Translations under genes and position numbers: made by a program | Shown: piece after piece, positions 1 to 4,903 of the stretch | Position numbering within the stretch: position 1 is the first letter of the stretch | Layout: the number at the start of each line of letters is the position of its first letter | Notes under the pieces: model-generated | The model's database searches: none | What the model was told of the DNA's origin: nothing | The model's input: the letters and a program-made list of their open reading frames with translations, nothing else | Source: Holophagaceae bacterium | GTDB lineage: Bacteria > Acidobacteriota > Holophagae > Holophagales > Holophagaceae | Length of the DNA stretch: 5,346 nt | Assembly (NCBI GenBank): GCA_025353305.1 | Contig: JANXQX010000313.1 | Coordinates: forward strand, 1 to 5,346 | Reading direction: 5' to 3'

Positions 1-171
1 GACGATCTGCTCGAACTTCCGGATGCTGCGCAAGGCCAGCGGGAAGTAGCTGTAGATGCCCGCCGCCTGTTTCTGGATCATGCCCGCCCGCATCATCAGC
101 TGCTGGCTGATGACATCGGCGTCCTTGGGCGTCTCGCGGAGCGTCTGGAGAAGAAGTTTCGATTGCTTCAT
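1..171 (-). CDS. proS: Prolyl-tRNA synthetase, N-terminal fragment (cut by window edge)
   Basis: ProS charges tRNA-Pro with proline in the cytoplasm, using ATP. Only the first 57 codons are here; the reading frame is still open at base 1. The N-terminus matches the bacterial (long-form) ProRS pattern: a short basic start, then [20 protein letters not shown], then [19 protein letters not shown] and RKFEQIV. This is the class II synthetase region leading into motif 1, with the usual 'AGxIxxxAAGIYxYxPL' signature at about residues 29-46. The ATG at 169-171 is the natural start because the family begins about 10-15 residues before the 'LRE' motif. The upstream Shine-Dalgarno is weak (a GAG about 8 bases ahead). 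It lies 128 bases downstream of yqeY on the same strand and may be cotranscribed with it across a repeat-filled gap. The assignment is secure; the rest of the gene is not visible. Confidence 0.93.
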   Translation of the reverse strand, partial: MKQSKLLLQTLRETPKDADVISQQLMMRAGMIQKQAAGIYSYFPLALRSIRKFEQIV

Positions 172-200
172 ATTGATCTCATTTCAGGAAAGGCGACTGC

Positions 201-290
201 GCGAAGGTGGCGAAGATGGCGAAGATGCGAAGGTTATGAAGAAAATATTTTTATTTCTTCGTGTTCTTCGCTCCTTCCAAGTCCTTTGCG
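201..290. repeat. GCGAAG-rich imperfect inverted repeat between yqeY and proS
   Basis: Four copies of GCGAAG lie at 201, 210, 219 and 227, at 8-9 base spacing. A pyrimidine-rich arm follows (CTTC at 257-260, CTTCGC at 266-271, CTTC at 274-277). The core pairs GAAGAAAATA (238-247) with TATTTCTTC (252-260) across a TTTT loop, with one bulged A. GCGAAG at 227-232 then pairs with CTTCGC at 266-271 across a 5x5 internal loop, and GAAG 221-224 with CTTC 274-277. It fills most of the 128-base gap between two same-strand genes. It looks like a dispersed intergenic element rather than a coding sequence. It lacks the GC-rich stem and clean T-run of a standard terminator, although the loop is T-rich. 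Confidence 0.6.
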
Positions 291-299
291 TAGTGTTTT

Positions 300-749
300 T
301 CAGTTGAGGAGCGACCCGATGAGCTGGCTCGCGGCTTTGCCATCATAGGCGCCACCGGCGGTGGCCTGGAGAGCCTTCATGACCTGGCCCAGATCCTTTT
401 TGGAGCTGGCTCCGGTTGCTGCGATAGCTTGGCGGACAGCTTCTTCGAGCTGGACTCCCTCCAGCATGGCAGGCAGGTAGGGCTTCAAGATGGCGATTTC
501 AGCCTGCTCTGCCGCGGCACGGTCCGCGTAGCCGGCCTTCGCGTACTGCTCCACGCTATCCTCGCGGCTCTTCACAAGTTTCTTGAAGACTGCGATGGAA
601 TCCGCCTCGCTGAGCACGCCTTGAGGACCGAGACCTTTGGCGATGGCTTCGTTCTTGTAGGCCGCCAGCGCCATGCGCAGCACGCCAGTCCTGCCGCTGT
701 CCTTCGCCAGCATGGAAGCTTTGAGATCGGCCTGAAGACGATCGAGCAT
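300..749 (-). CDS. yqeY: GatB/YqeY-domain protein
   Basis: A 149-residue protein of the YqeY family, which shares its fold with the C-terminal tRNA-binding domain of the GatB amidotransferase subunit. It is cytoplasmic and its precise role is unsettled; the family is usually linked to tRNA-dependent amino-acid metabolism. Visible signatures are the N-terminal helix MLDRLQADLKASMLAKD, then LRMALAAYKNEAIAKG (24-39), the family block KSREDSVEQYAKAGYADRAA (about 60-79), EIAILKPYLPAML (84-96), and the C-terminal LGQVMKALQATAGGAYDGK (120-138). Length equals the usual ~148 residues. The ATG at 747-749 is chosen over longer upstream frames because the family starts here and GAGG sits 5 bases before it. 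It lies between the ferredoxin gene and proS on the same strand; proximity to proS fits a translation-related role, by inference. Confidence 0.93.
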   Translation of the reverse strand: MLDRLQADLKASMLAKDSGRTGVLRMALAAYKNEAIAKGLGPQGVLSEADSIAVFKKLVKSREDSVEQYAKAGYADRAAAEQAEIAILKPYLPAMLEGVQLEEAVRQAIAATGASSKKDLGQVMKALQATAGGAYDGKAASQLIGSLLN

Positions 750-795
750 GGGAACCTCGTTATCGAATCGCTGAAACTTTCTTCGTGCTTGATGA

Positions 796-830
796 CTTTG
801 CGGATGCAAAGAACGGCGCCTTAGCGCCGT
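796..830 (-). terminator. Two adjacent perfect hairpins downstream of the ferredoxin gene
   Basis: Reading leftward after the ferredoxin stop codon, a 7-bp perfect stem (ACGGCGC, 813-819, with GCGCCGT, 824-830; 4-base loop) comes first. After one base comes a 6-bp perfect stem (CTTTGC, 796-801, with GCAAAG, 806-811; loop GGAT). On the minus strand the GC-rich hairpin is followed by TTCTTT, a broken rather than clean T-run. It could be a weak terminator or attenuator between the ferredoxin gene and yqeY, or an RNA-end stabiliser. The geometry is certain; the terminator role is inferred. Confidence 0.4.
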
Positions 831-833
831 CCA

Positions 834-868
834 CCCACAGCCTGCCGCCTGGCGCTCACAGCCTGCTA
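834..868. repeat. Degenerate heptanucleotide repeat overlapping the ferredoxin stop codon
   Basis: Five consecutive 7-base units of loose pattern CYYNNNG start at 834, 841, 848, 855 and 862. The first is CCCACAG and the fourth is CTCACAG. The 10-mer CACAGCCTGC occurs twice (836-845 and 857-866). The first ten bases, CCCACAGCCT, recur exactly at 3111-3120 before recR. The last unit contains the ferredoxin stop codon (866-868). Confidence 0.5.
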
Positions 869-1120
869 GGTTTGCTCGAACTTGATGACTTCCACCGGAC
901 ATGCGGCTGCAGCGGCGATGATGCTATCGGCCAGTTCGGTCTGCACGTCGTCGTTTAGTTCGCTCATTTCCTCGCGGTTCTCACTGTCGATGCCATCTTT
1001 CCGCACACCGCTCATGATGTTGCAGCTGGTGTCTGTCACATGGAACACATCGGGGGTTTCCGCCTCACAGGCATTGCAAACGATGCAACCTTCTTCGATC
1101 CAAACCTTGGTGATGGCCAT
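866..1120 (-). CDS. Single-cluster ferredoxin, 4Fe-4S type
   Basis: A small (84-residue) acidic ferredoxin, a soluble low-potential electron carrier. Three cysteines form the C-x2-C-x2-C motif (C12, C15, C18 in GCIVCNACEAETPDVF), and the fourth ligand is C74 in ACPVEVIKFE, the classic distal Cys-Pro. This arrangement binds one [4Fe-4S] cluster; C33 is an additional non-motif cysteine. The segment between the ligand groups (about 40-70) is helical-looking and strongly acidic and polar. The ATG at 1118-1120 is preferred over a longer frame because GGAGGAG (1129-1135, minus strand) lies 8 bases ahead and the family begins just before the first cysteine group. It diverges from thiL and is upstream of yqeY and proS, but tandem hairpins follow, so it may have its own transcript. 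No partner reductase is in the window, so its physiological partner is unknown. Confidence 0.92.
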   Translation of the reverse strand: MAITKVWIEEGCIVCNACEAETPDVFHVTDTSCNIMSGVRKDGIDSENREEMSELNDDVQTELADSIIAAAAACPVEVIKFEQT

Positions 1121-1162
1121 GGGGTTGTCTCCTCCGTCTCCGCATTGGGCGAACCTTTCAAG

Positions 1163-1189
1163 ATTATCAAAGGACCCGGGCATCGCCAA
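1163..1189 (-). promoter_or_regulatory. Candidate promoter for the ferredoxin gene
   Basis: On the minus strand a TTGGCG (1184-1189) precedes GATAAT (1163-1168) by 15 bases, a sigma70-like pair with a short spacer, about 43 bases ahead of the ferredoxin ATG. The -10 overlaps an imperfect palindrome, CCTTT...AAAGG (1154-1173). It lies in the 80-base divergent gap, so it could also affect thiL. This is a weak call from consensus only. Confidence 0.25.
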
Positions 1190-1200
1190 GCACAGAGCTT

Positions 1201-2166
1201 GTGGGAGAATCGAGGTCCGTGGCCTCCCGAGAACTCGACATCCTGACCCGCATACGAGCCCTGCTGCCGGGGGGTGAGGCCCTTGTTGACGATTGCGGAG
1301 CGATCCCATCCGCATCAGTAGGCGAAGTGCTGCTGGTCACAACCGACTTGATGGAAGAGGGCATCCATTTCCACTCGGAGTGGCATCCGCCAGAATTACT
1401 GGGCCGGAAGCTTCTCAATGTGAACCTGTCCGACCTGGACGCATCCGGCGCCTCTTTCCTAGGGTTCACCCTCACCTTGGCCCTTCCTTCCGACGTGGAG
1501 ATGGCTTGGCTTGAGGCGTTCCTGGGGGGACTGTCAGACGCGGCGCGTGAAGCCAACATCCCGGTGCTTGGGGGTGACACGGTGGGACGGGTCAAAGGCA
1601 TCGGTTTGGGCATCACGGCGTTCGGATCTGCCAGACGTTGGCTGCGTCGCGATGGGGTTGTCCAGGGCGATCACATTTATGTGGATCAGCTCCTAGGCCG
1701 CAGTCTGAGAGGGTGGCGGAAACTTCAAGCCGGCGAGCGCTGGGACGCGGCGCATCCTGATGCCGATGTCGCCTGGCATCTTGATCCGAAACCTTTATTT
1801 GGCCTGGGTCCGCGTCTTTCCGAAATCCCGGAAATCCATGCAGGCATAGACCTTTCCGACGGTCTTTCAAGGGACCTGAGGATGCTGGCGGAAGCCAGCG
1901 GTGTGACATTCAAACTTCAAGCAGGACTCTCCGATGATGAGCTTTTTGGTGGCGAAGACTACGCCCGGTGCTTTGCATCATCCCTGAAAAAAGAAGAACT
2001 CGAATCCAGCCTGGGAATTCCTCTCTTCAGCGTGGCCGAGGCCGTGGAACAAGGTGTATCGCCCCTTCTCGTCTATGATGATGTTTCCTGGATTCCTTTG
2101 GCTGACCGCAGCTTTGATCACTTTGAAGACTCTGGCCACCTTTCAAATCGGCACGGCCTTTCATGA
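1201..2166 (+). CDS. thiL: Thiamine-monophosphate kinase
   Basis: ThiL phosphorylates thiamine monophosphate to thiamine diphosphate with ATP, the last step of cofactor synthesis, in the cytoplasm. It has the AIR-synthase/PurM-like fold. Visible motifs are VDDCGAIP (29-36; Mg/ATP-binding Asp pair), VTTDLMEEGIHF (46-57), KLLNVNLSDLDASGA (70-84), PVLGGDT (121-127), AGIDLSDGLSRDL (214-226), FGGEDYARCF (249-258) and the closing SFDHF (304-308). Oddities are that the usual glycine-rich VTG loop reads VDQLLGRSLRG (161-171), and that only about 8 residues separate VTFKLQ from FGGEDY, where relatives carry a longer insert. The protein also runs 13 residues past DHF. The start is uncertain: GTG 1201 gives 321 residues. 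GTG 1219 (315 residues) has GAGG 3 bases and GGGAG 11 bases ahead. The stop overlaps the next start (ATGA), implying translational coupling. No thiamine-biosynthesis neighbour or TPP riboswitch is visible. Confidence 0.92.
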   Translation: MGESRSVASRELDILTRIRALLPGGEALVDDCGAIPSASVGEVLLVTTDLMEEGIHFHSEWHPPELLGRKLLNVNLSDLDASGASFLGFTLTLALPSDVEMAWLEAFLGGLSDAAREANIPVLGGDTVGRVKGIGLGITAFGSARRWLRRDGVVQGDHIYVDQLLGRSLRGWRKLQAGERWDAAHPDADVAWHLDPKPLFGLGPRLSEIPEIHAGIDLSDGLSRDLRMLAEASGVTFKLQAGLSDDELFGGEDYARCFASSLKKEELESSLGIPLFSVAEAVEQGVSPLLVYDDVSWIPLADRSFDHFEDSGHLSNRHGLS

Positions 2167-2801
2167 TTGATGATCCATTGCCAACCCCGCCGGTCACGCC
2201 TGATCCAGCCGTCATCCAGGCACCCCCGCGAGGTCTCTACGCAAAGCTCAAACTGCACATTCTTCATCCGGACCTGAGCCCCGAAAACATCGCCTGGAGC
2301 TTTGCGATAGGACTGGCCGTGGCATTCAATCCCCTGCTTGGATTGCATACGGCCTTGATTTTGCTGTTCTGCGCGTTGTTTCGCGGCCTGCACCGCCCGT
2401 TGATGTTCATCGCGGCCTTCATCAACAACCCTTGGACCATGGTGCCAATCGCCACGGCATCAGCCTATTTCGGGCATTTCATCCGGGGACGGGGCTTGAA
2501 CCTGGATCTGTCCGCCATCCACTGGCGTGAGATCGGATGGCGCAGCTTCATCACGTGGCATGGATTCGAAGCCATGCACGAAATGCTCCGGCCCGTGTTG
2601 AAATCGTATCTTTACGGAGGCTTGCTTCTGAGCCTCCTCGCCATCCCCGCCGGATACTGGGCCATGCTGCTGCTGGCCCGCCGAATGCGGCGGATCCATT
2701 TTCATTCCCACGGAGGCACCCATGGACATGCGATTCCTGATGAAGCAGGCCCAGGCCATGCAGGCGAAACTGGCGGAAGCCCAGAAAAACCTGCGCGCTG
2801 A
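2163..2801 (+). CDS. DUF2062 family membrane protein
   Basis: A 212-residue protein with a proline-rich N-terminal tail (1-22), an amphipathic basic stretch, and the DUF2062 signature: LSPENIAWSFAIGLAVAFNP (38-57), LLGLHTALILLFCALF, RPLMFIAAFINNPWTMVPI (78-96, including the hallmark INNPWT). Hydrophobic segments at roughly 44-74, 78-101 and 148-172 indicate an inner-membrane protein with two to four spans. The function of DUF2062 is not established. The C-terminus is basic then histidine-rich (RRMRRIHFHSHGGTHGH, 173-189), a possible metal-binding or cytoplasmic tail. The last 26 residues are encoded within the first 80 bases of ybaB in another frame, an unusually long overlap; see findings. 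The start ATG lies in ATGA shared with the thiL stop, so it is probably cotranslated with thiL. Confidence 0.88.
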   Translation: MIDDPLPTPPVTPDPAVIQAPPRGLYAKLKLHILHPDLSPENIAWSFAIGLAVAFNPLLGLHTALILLFCALFRGLHRPLMFIAAFINNPWTMVPIATASAYFGHFIRGRGLNLDLSAIHWREIGWRSFITWHGFEAMHEMLRPVLKSYLYGGLLLSLLAIPAGYWAMLLLARRMRRIHFHSHGGTHGHAIPDEAGPGHAGETGGSPEKPAR

Positions 2802-3024
2802 AGGCACCGCCGGAGGCCAGTTGGTGAAGATCACGCTGAACGGTGCGAAAGAGGTTCAACAGATCTCCATTGCCAAGGAAGCCATGGACCCCGAGGATCC
2901 CTCCATGCTCGAAGACCTGCTGCTGGCGGCCTTCAAGGATGCCTCCCAGAAAGCTGACGAGGCCATGGCCAAGGTCACCGGAGGCATGGGCGCGGGGTTG
3001 AACATCCCGGGGCTGAATGTCTGA
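2722..3024 (+). CDS. ybaB: YbaB/EbfC family nucleoid-associated protein
   Basis: A 100-residue YbaB/EbfC protein, a small dimeric DNA-binding, nucleoid-associated factor. The family signature is clear: RFLMKQAQAMQAKLAEAQKNL (helix, 4-24), AEGTAGGQLVKITLNGAKEVQQISI (26-50, the beta region with 'G..V.I..NG...V..I.I'), then ED and LLLAAFKDASQKADEAMAKVTGGM (about 66-89), and a glycine-rich tail GAGLNIPGLNV. The ATG at 2722 is chosen because GGAGG (2712-2716) lies 5 bases ahead; an ATG two codons later is 11 bases away. It begins inside the DUF2062 gene and is followed by recR, the standard ybaB-recR pairing seen in many bacteria; dnaX, often the upstream neighbour, is not here. A perfect 8-bp hairpin begins at the base after the stop. 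Confidence 0.95.
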   Translation: MDMRFLMKQAQAMQAKLAEAQKNLRAEGTAGGQLVKITLNGAKEVQQISIAKEAMDPEDPSMLEDLLLAAFKDASQKADEAMAKVTGGMGAGLNIPGLNV

Positions 3025-3043
3025 TGCGCAGCCAAGCTGCGCA
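3025..3043 (+). other. Perfect hairpin immediately after the ybaB stop codon
   Basis: TGCGCAGC (3025-3032) and GCTGCGCA (3036-3043) form an 8-bp perfect stem with a CAA loop, starting at the first base after the TGA. No T-run follows, so it is not a standard intrinsic terminator. It may stabilise the 3' end, reduce read-through into recR, or be part of the adjacent repeat cluster. Confidence 0.5.
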
Positions 3044-3138
3044 GGCCCTGGGCTGTGGGCTCTGGGCTGTAGGTCGAATGATTGCCACCTTCTCCCTCCA
3101 TCACCCATGGCCCACAGCCTAATGCCCAGAGCCCATTC
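3043..3138. repeat. Heptanucleotide repeat in two inverted blocks between ybaB and recR
   Basis: The left block has 7-base units GGGCTGT (3050), GGGCTCT (3057) and GGGCTGT (3064). The right block has five units of the complementary pattern CCYNNNG, starting at 3104, 3111, 3118, 3125 and 3132 and ending one base before the recR ATG. The two blocks are inverted: GGGCTCTGGGC (3057-3067) is the exact reverse complement of 3124-3134, so the transcript could form a long stem just ahead of recR. The middle (3074-3103) shows no feature. Confidence 0.65.
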
Positions 3139-3741
3139 ATGAACCTCCCTGCTCCGCTCCAGGCGGTCGTCGACGCATTGCAAAAGCTCCCCGGCGTGGG
3201 GGCGAAGAGTGCGCAGCGCATGGCGCTGCACCTTCTCAAGGAAGGTCCCCAAGCCATGGAACACCTGGGCAATCTGTTGACGCAGACCGCGCATCGCGTG
3301 GGGTTTTGCGAACGGTGCGGTGCCTTTACTGACCAGCCGCTCTGTTCCATCTGCCAGGACCCCAAGCGCGACCCCGTAGTGCTCGCGGTGGTGGCGGAGG
3401 CGTCCAATGTGCTGACCTTCGAACGCAACGGCCAATTCCACGGCCGGTACTTCGTGCTGGGTGGCTTGATCTCACCGCTCCGTGGGGTGGGCCCTGACCA
3501 ACTCAAGATCCGCGAATTGCTCAAGCGCCTGGAGGATCACGGAATCCAGGAGATCATCCTGGCCCTCAATCCCACCATGGACGGAGAGGCCACGGCCGCG
3601 TGGTTGGCGCGGGTCCTGGAGCCTCTGGGGTTGAAGGTCACCCGCATCGGCATGGGGTTGCCCGTGGGCAGCGACCTGGAATACGCCGACGACCTGACCC
3701 TGAGCCGCGCCATGGAAGGGCGCCGGCCGGTGAAGACATAA
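3139..3741 (+). CDS. recR: Recombination mediator protein RecR
   Basis: RecR acts with RecF/RecO to load RecA on single-stranded gaps during recombinational repair. The 200-residue protein has every family part in order: a helix-hairpin-helix KLPGVGAKSAQRMALHLL (16-33); a four-cysteine zinc finger with C57-x2-C60, then C69-x2-C72, in CERCGAFTDQPLCSIC; and a Toprim domain from about 79 (VVLAVVAEASNVLTFE) to about 175, with HGRYFVLGG and ALNPTMDGEATA. The C-terminal GLPVGSDLEYADDLTLSRAMEGRR (173-196) is also typical. Length matches the usual ~200. The ATG at 3139 is chosen because the family starts just before 'LQ.VVDALQKLPG'. An upstream TTG at 3082 would add 19 residues made entirely of repeat sequence. 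There is no good Shine-Dalgarno (only AGAG about 9 bases ahead), so translation may be weak or influenced by the repeat stem. It converges on truA. Confidence 0.96.
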   Translation: MNLPAPLQAVVDALQKLPGVGAKSAQRMALHLLKEGPQAMEHLGNLLTQTAHRVGFCERCGAFTDQPLCSICQDPKRDPVVLAVVAEASNVLTFERNGQFHGRYFVLGGLISPLRGVGPDQLKIRELLKRLEDHGIQEIILALNPTMDGEATAAWLARVLEPLGLKVTRIGMGLPVGSDLEYADDLTLSRAMEGRRPVKT

Positions 3742-3759
3742 AACAGCATCCGAGCTGAT

Positions 3760-3794
3760 CCCGCAGCCTACTGCCCATAGCCTAATGCCCTTCC
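3760..3794. repeat. Heptanucleotide repeat spanning the truA stop codon
   Basis: Units of pattern CCYNNNG begin at 3760, 3767, 3774 and 3781, with a diverged fifth at 3788. They also read as a tandem 14-mer, NNAGCCTANTGCCC, at 3763-3776 and 3777-3790. CCCAYAGCCTAATGCCC at 3774-3790 matches 3111-3127 before recR with one mismatch in 17. The unit at 3781 supplies the truA stop codon (3782-3784). It fills half the 40-base recR-truA convergent gap. No T-run terminator is visible for either gene. Confidence 0.6.
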
Positions 3795-4582
3795 GGCGGC
3801 TCAGGCCAAGGGCTTGGTTCGCCGATGCCCCAGCGGCGCTGGTACCAGACCTGATCCATATAGAGGCCATGGGCGGGGGCGGAGATGCCGGATTTCCGGC
3901 GATCCCGCTCGGCCAGAATCGCGGCGAATGCCTCGGGCGATGTTCGGCCGCGACCCACATCCACCAAAGTTCCGGTCATGATCCGCACCTGGTGCATCAG
4001 GAAGCGATTGCCTTCGAAAACCAGATCCAGCGCGGGCCCACGATCCACCAGTCCAACTTTGAATAGAATTCGTACGGCCGTCTTCGCCGAGCATTCCGCC
4101 GCGCGGAAGCTGGAGAAATCATGCTCTCCCACCAGACATTCCGCGGCCTGGGCCATGGCTTTCCGGTCCAGGGGCTCTTTCCCGTATTGATGCCAGGCCC
4201 GGTCAAGCAGGAAGGGATCCGCGGCGGTTCCCTCCTGAAGCTTGTAGACATAGCGCTTGGCAACCGCGTGGTGGCGGGGAAAGAAGCCTGCGGGGGCGGC
4301 CTCCGCAGTCACCACCCTGACATCTCCCGGCAGGTGGGCGTTGAGGGCCGCCATCAGGCGGTAGGGGTCCCAATCACGCCCAGGGACCACCAACACCCCC
4401 TGGGCCCTGGCATGGACTCCTGCATCGGTGCGGCCTGTTCCCTGGGGCATGGGCGCCTCTGGATCCAGAGCCCGGATCGCGCTCCACAATTCACCCTGGA
4501 CGCTCCGCAGGGTGGTCTGGATTTGCCATCCATGGAAGCTCGTGCCGACGTAGGCCAGGCGCAGGAAGAAAGGAAAGGGCAT
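3782..4582 (-). CDS. truA: tRNA pseudouridine(38-40) synthase
   Basis: TruA converts uridines 38-40 of the tRNA anticodon stem-loop to pseudouridine. The 266-residue protein (family ~250-270) starts with FFLRLAYVGTSFHGWQIQ (5-22), then SVQGELWSAI (27-36). The catalytic motif is QGTGRTDAGVHARAQ (47-61), with D53 the nucleophilic aspartate. Further blocks are LPGDVRV (84-90), AVAKRYVYKL (106-115), HDFSSFRAAECSAKTAVR (154-171), FEGNRFLMHQVRIMTGTLVDVGRGR (189-213) and APAHGLYMDQVWY (235-247). A short tail after the last block ends in PEPPEGH. The ATG at 4580-4582 is chosen because the domain begins five residues later; AGG sits only 2 bases ahead, an awkwardly close Shine-Dalgarno. The frame stays open 88 codons further upstream, but that stretch looks non-coding and lies over the HU promoter. 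Transcription is convergent with recR. Confidence 0.95.
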   Translation of the reverse strand: MPFPFFLRLAYVGTSFHGWQIQTTLRSVQGELWSAIRALDPEAPMPQGTGRTDAGVHARAQGVLVVPGRDWDPYRLMAALNAHLPGDVRVVTAEAAPAGFFPRHHAVAKRYVYKLQEGTAADPFLLDRAWHQYGKEPLDRKAMAQAAECLVGEHDFSSFRAAECSAKTAVRILFKVGLVDRGPALDLVFEGNRFLMHQVRIMTGTLVDVGRGRTSPEAFAAILAERDRRKSGISAPAHGLYMDQVWYQRRWGIGEPSPWPEPPEGH

Positions 4583-4780
4583 GGCCTCATTGTAGGCTGG
4601 GAGGGCTTTCCCGCAGTCATGATTCCGTGGAACGTTGTGTTTGCTTTGCTGTGGAACAATGCTGCTTCCTGAAGGCCCATCATCAGTGCATCTGCTTATT
4701 TTCAAGCAGTTAGGATTCAGGATTAATGGCTCTTCAGCCCACCAGTCCTCCTCTAGATCTGCTACCCATGCATGATCGCG

Positions 4781-4830
4781 AAAATAATTAATCGAAAACC
4801 CTTGACAGCACTGCATCCTGGCCGTACCTT
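4781..4830 (+). promoter_or_regulatory. Candidate sigma70-type promoter with UP-like element for the HU gene
   Basis: A perfect -35 hexamer TTGACA (4802-4807) is followed, after exactly 17 bases, by TACCTT (4825-4830), which keeps the T, A and final T of the -10 consensus. Directly upstream is an A/T tract, AAAATAATTAATCGAAAA (4781-4798), in the position of an UP element. Transcription would start near 4837, giving a leader of about 140 bases before the HU gene. A strong promoter suits an abundant nucleoid protein. The weak point is the poor -10. Confidence 0.55.
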
Positions 4831-4903
4831 CGTTGAAGTTTAGCAAAAACCTAGGAACCGCAAGGGTTTCAAGCTCCTTTCCAGTTTAAAAGCAAGTGGA
4901 ACC

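Noticed and set aside
201..232. CRISPR-like array from the regular GCGAAG units
   Set aside because: Units are 6 bases at 8-9 base spacing, with no spacers of the right size and no cas genes.
750..902. Longer YqeY reading frame running into the ferredoxin gene
   Set aside because: It would overlap the ferredoxin coding end and pass through hairpins and repeats; the ATG at 749 has GAGG at proper spacing and matches the family start.
1121..1200. TPP riboswitch ahead of thiL
   Set aside because: The gap is only 80 bases, and I see no CUGAGA-type conserved core or the paired arms expected of a THI element.
1121..1315. Longer ferredoxin frame overlapping the start of thiL
   Set aside because: The ATG at 1120 has a strong GGAGGAG site and the family begins there; the extension is antisense to thiL.
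3025..3043. Hairpin after ybaB as an intrinsic terminator
   Set aside because: No T-run follows the stem; it is kept only as a hairpin of unknown role.
3082..3138. Extension of RecR to a TTG start
   Set aside because: The 19 extra residues are encoded largely by the heptad repeat, and RecR homologues start at the ATG at 3139.
2551..3441. A 296-codon minus-strand open frame across DUF2062, ybaB and recR
   Set aside because: It is antisense to three well-supported genes, and its translation shows no family signature; high G+C favours such long shadow frames.
4121..4672. A 183-codon plus-strand open frame
   Set aside because: It is antisense to truA, has no recognisable domain, and no Shine-Dalgarno was found.
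4583..4846. An 88-codon in-frame N-terminal extension of TruA on the minus strand
   Set aside because: TruA family proteins begin at the ATG at 4582; the extension has no family similarity I recognise, lies in A+T-richer DNA and covers the opposite-strand HU promoter.
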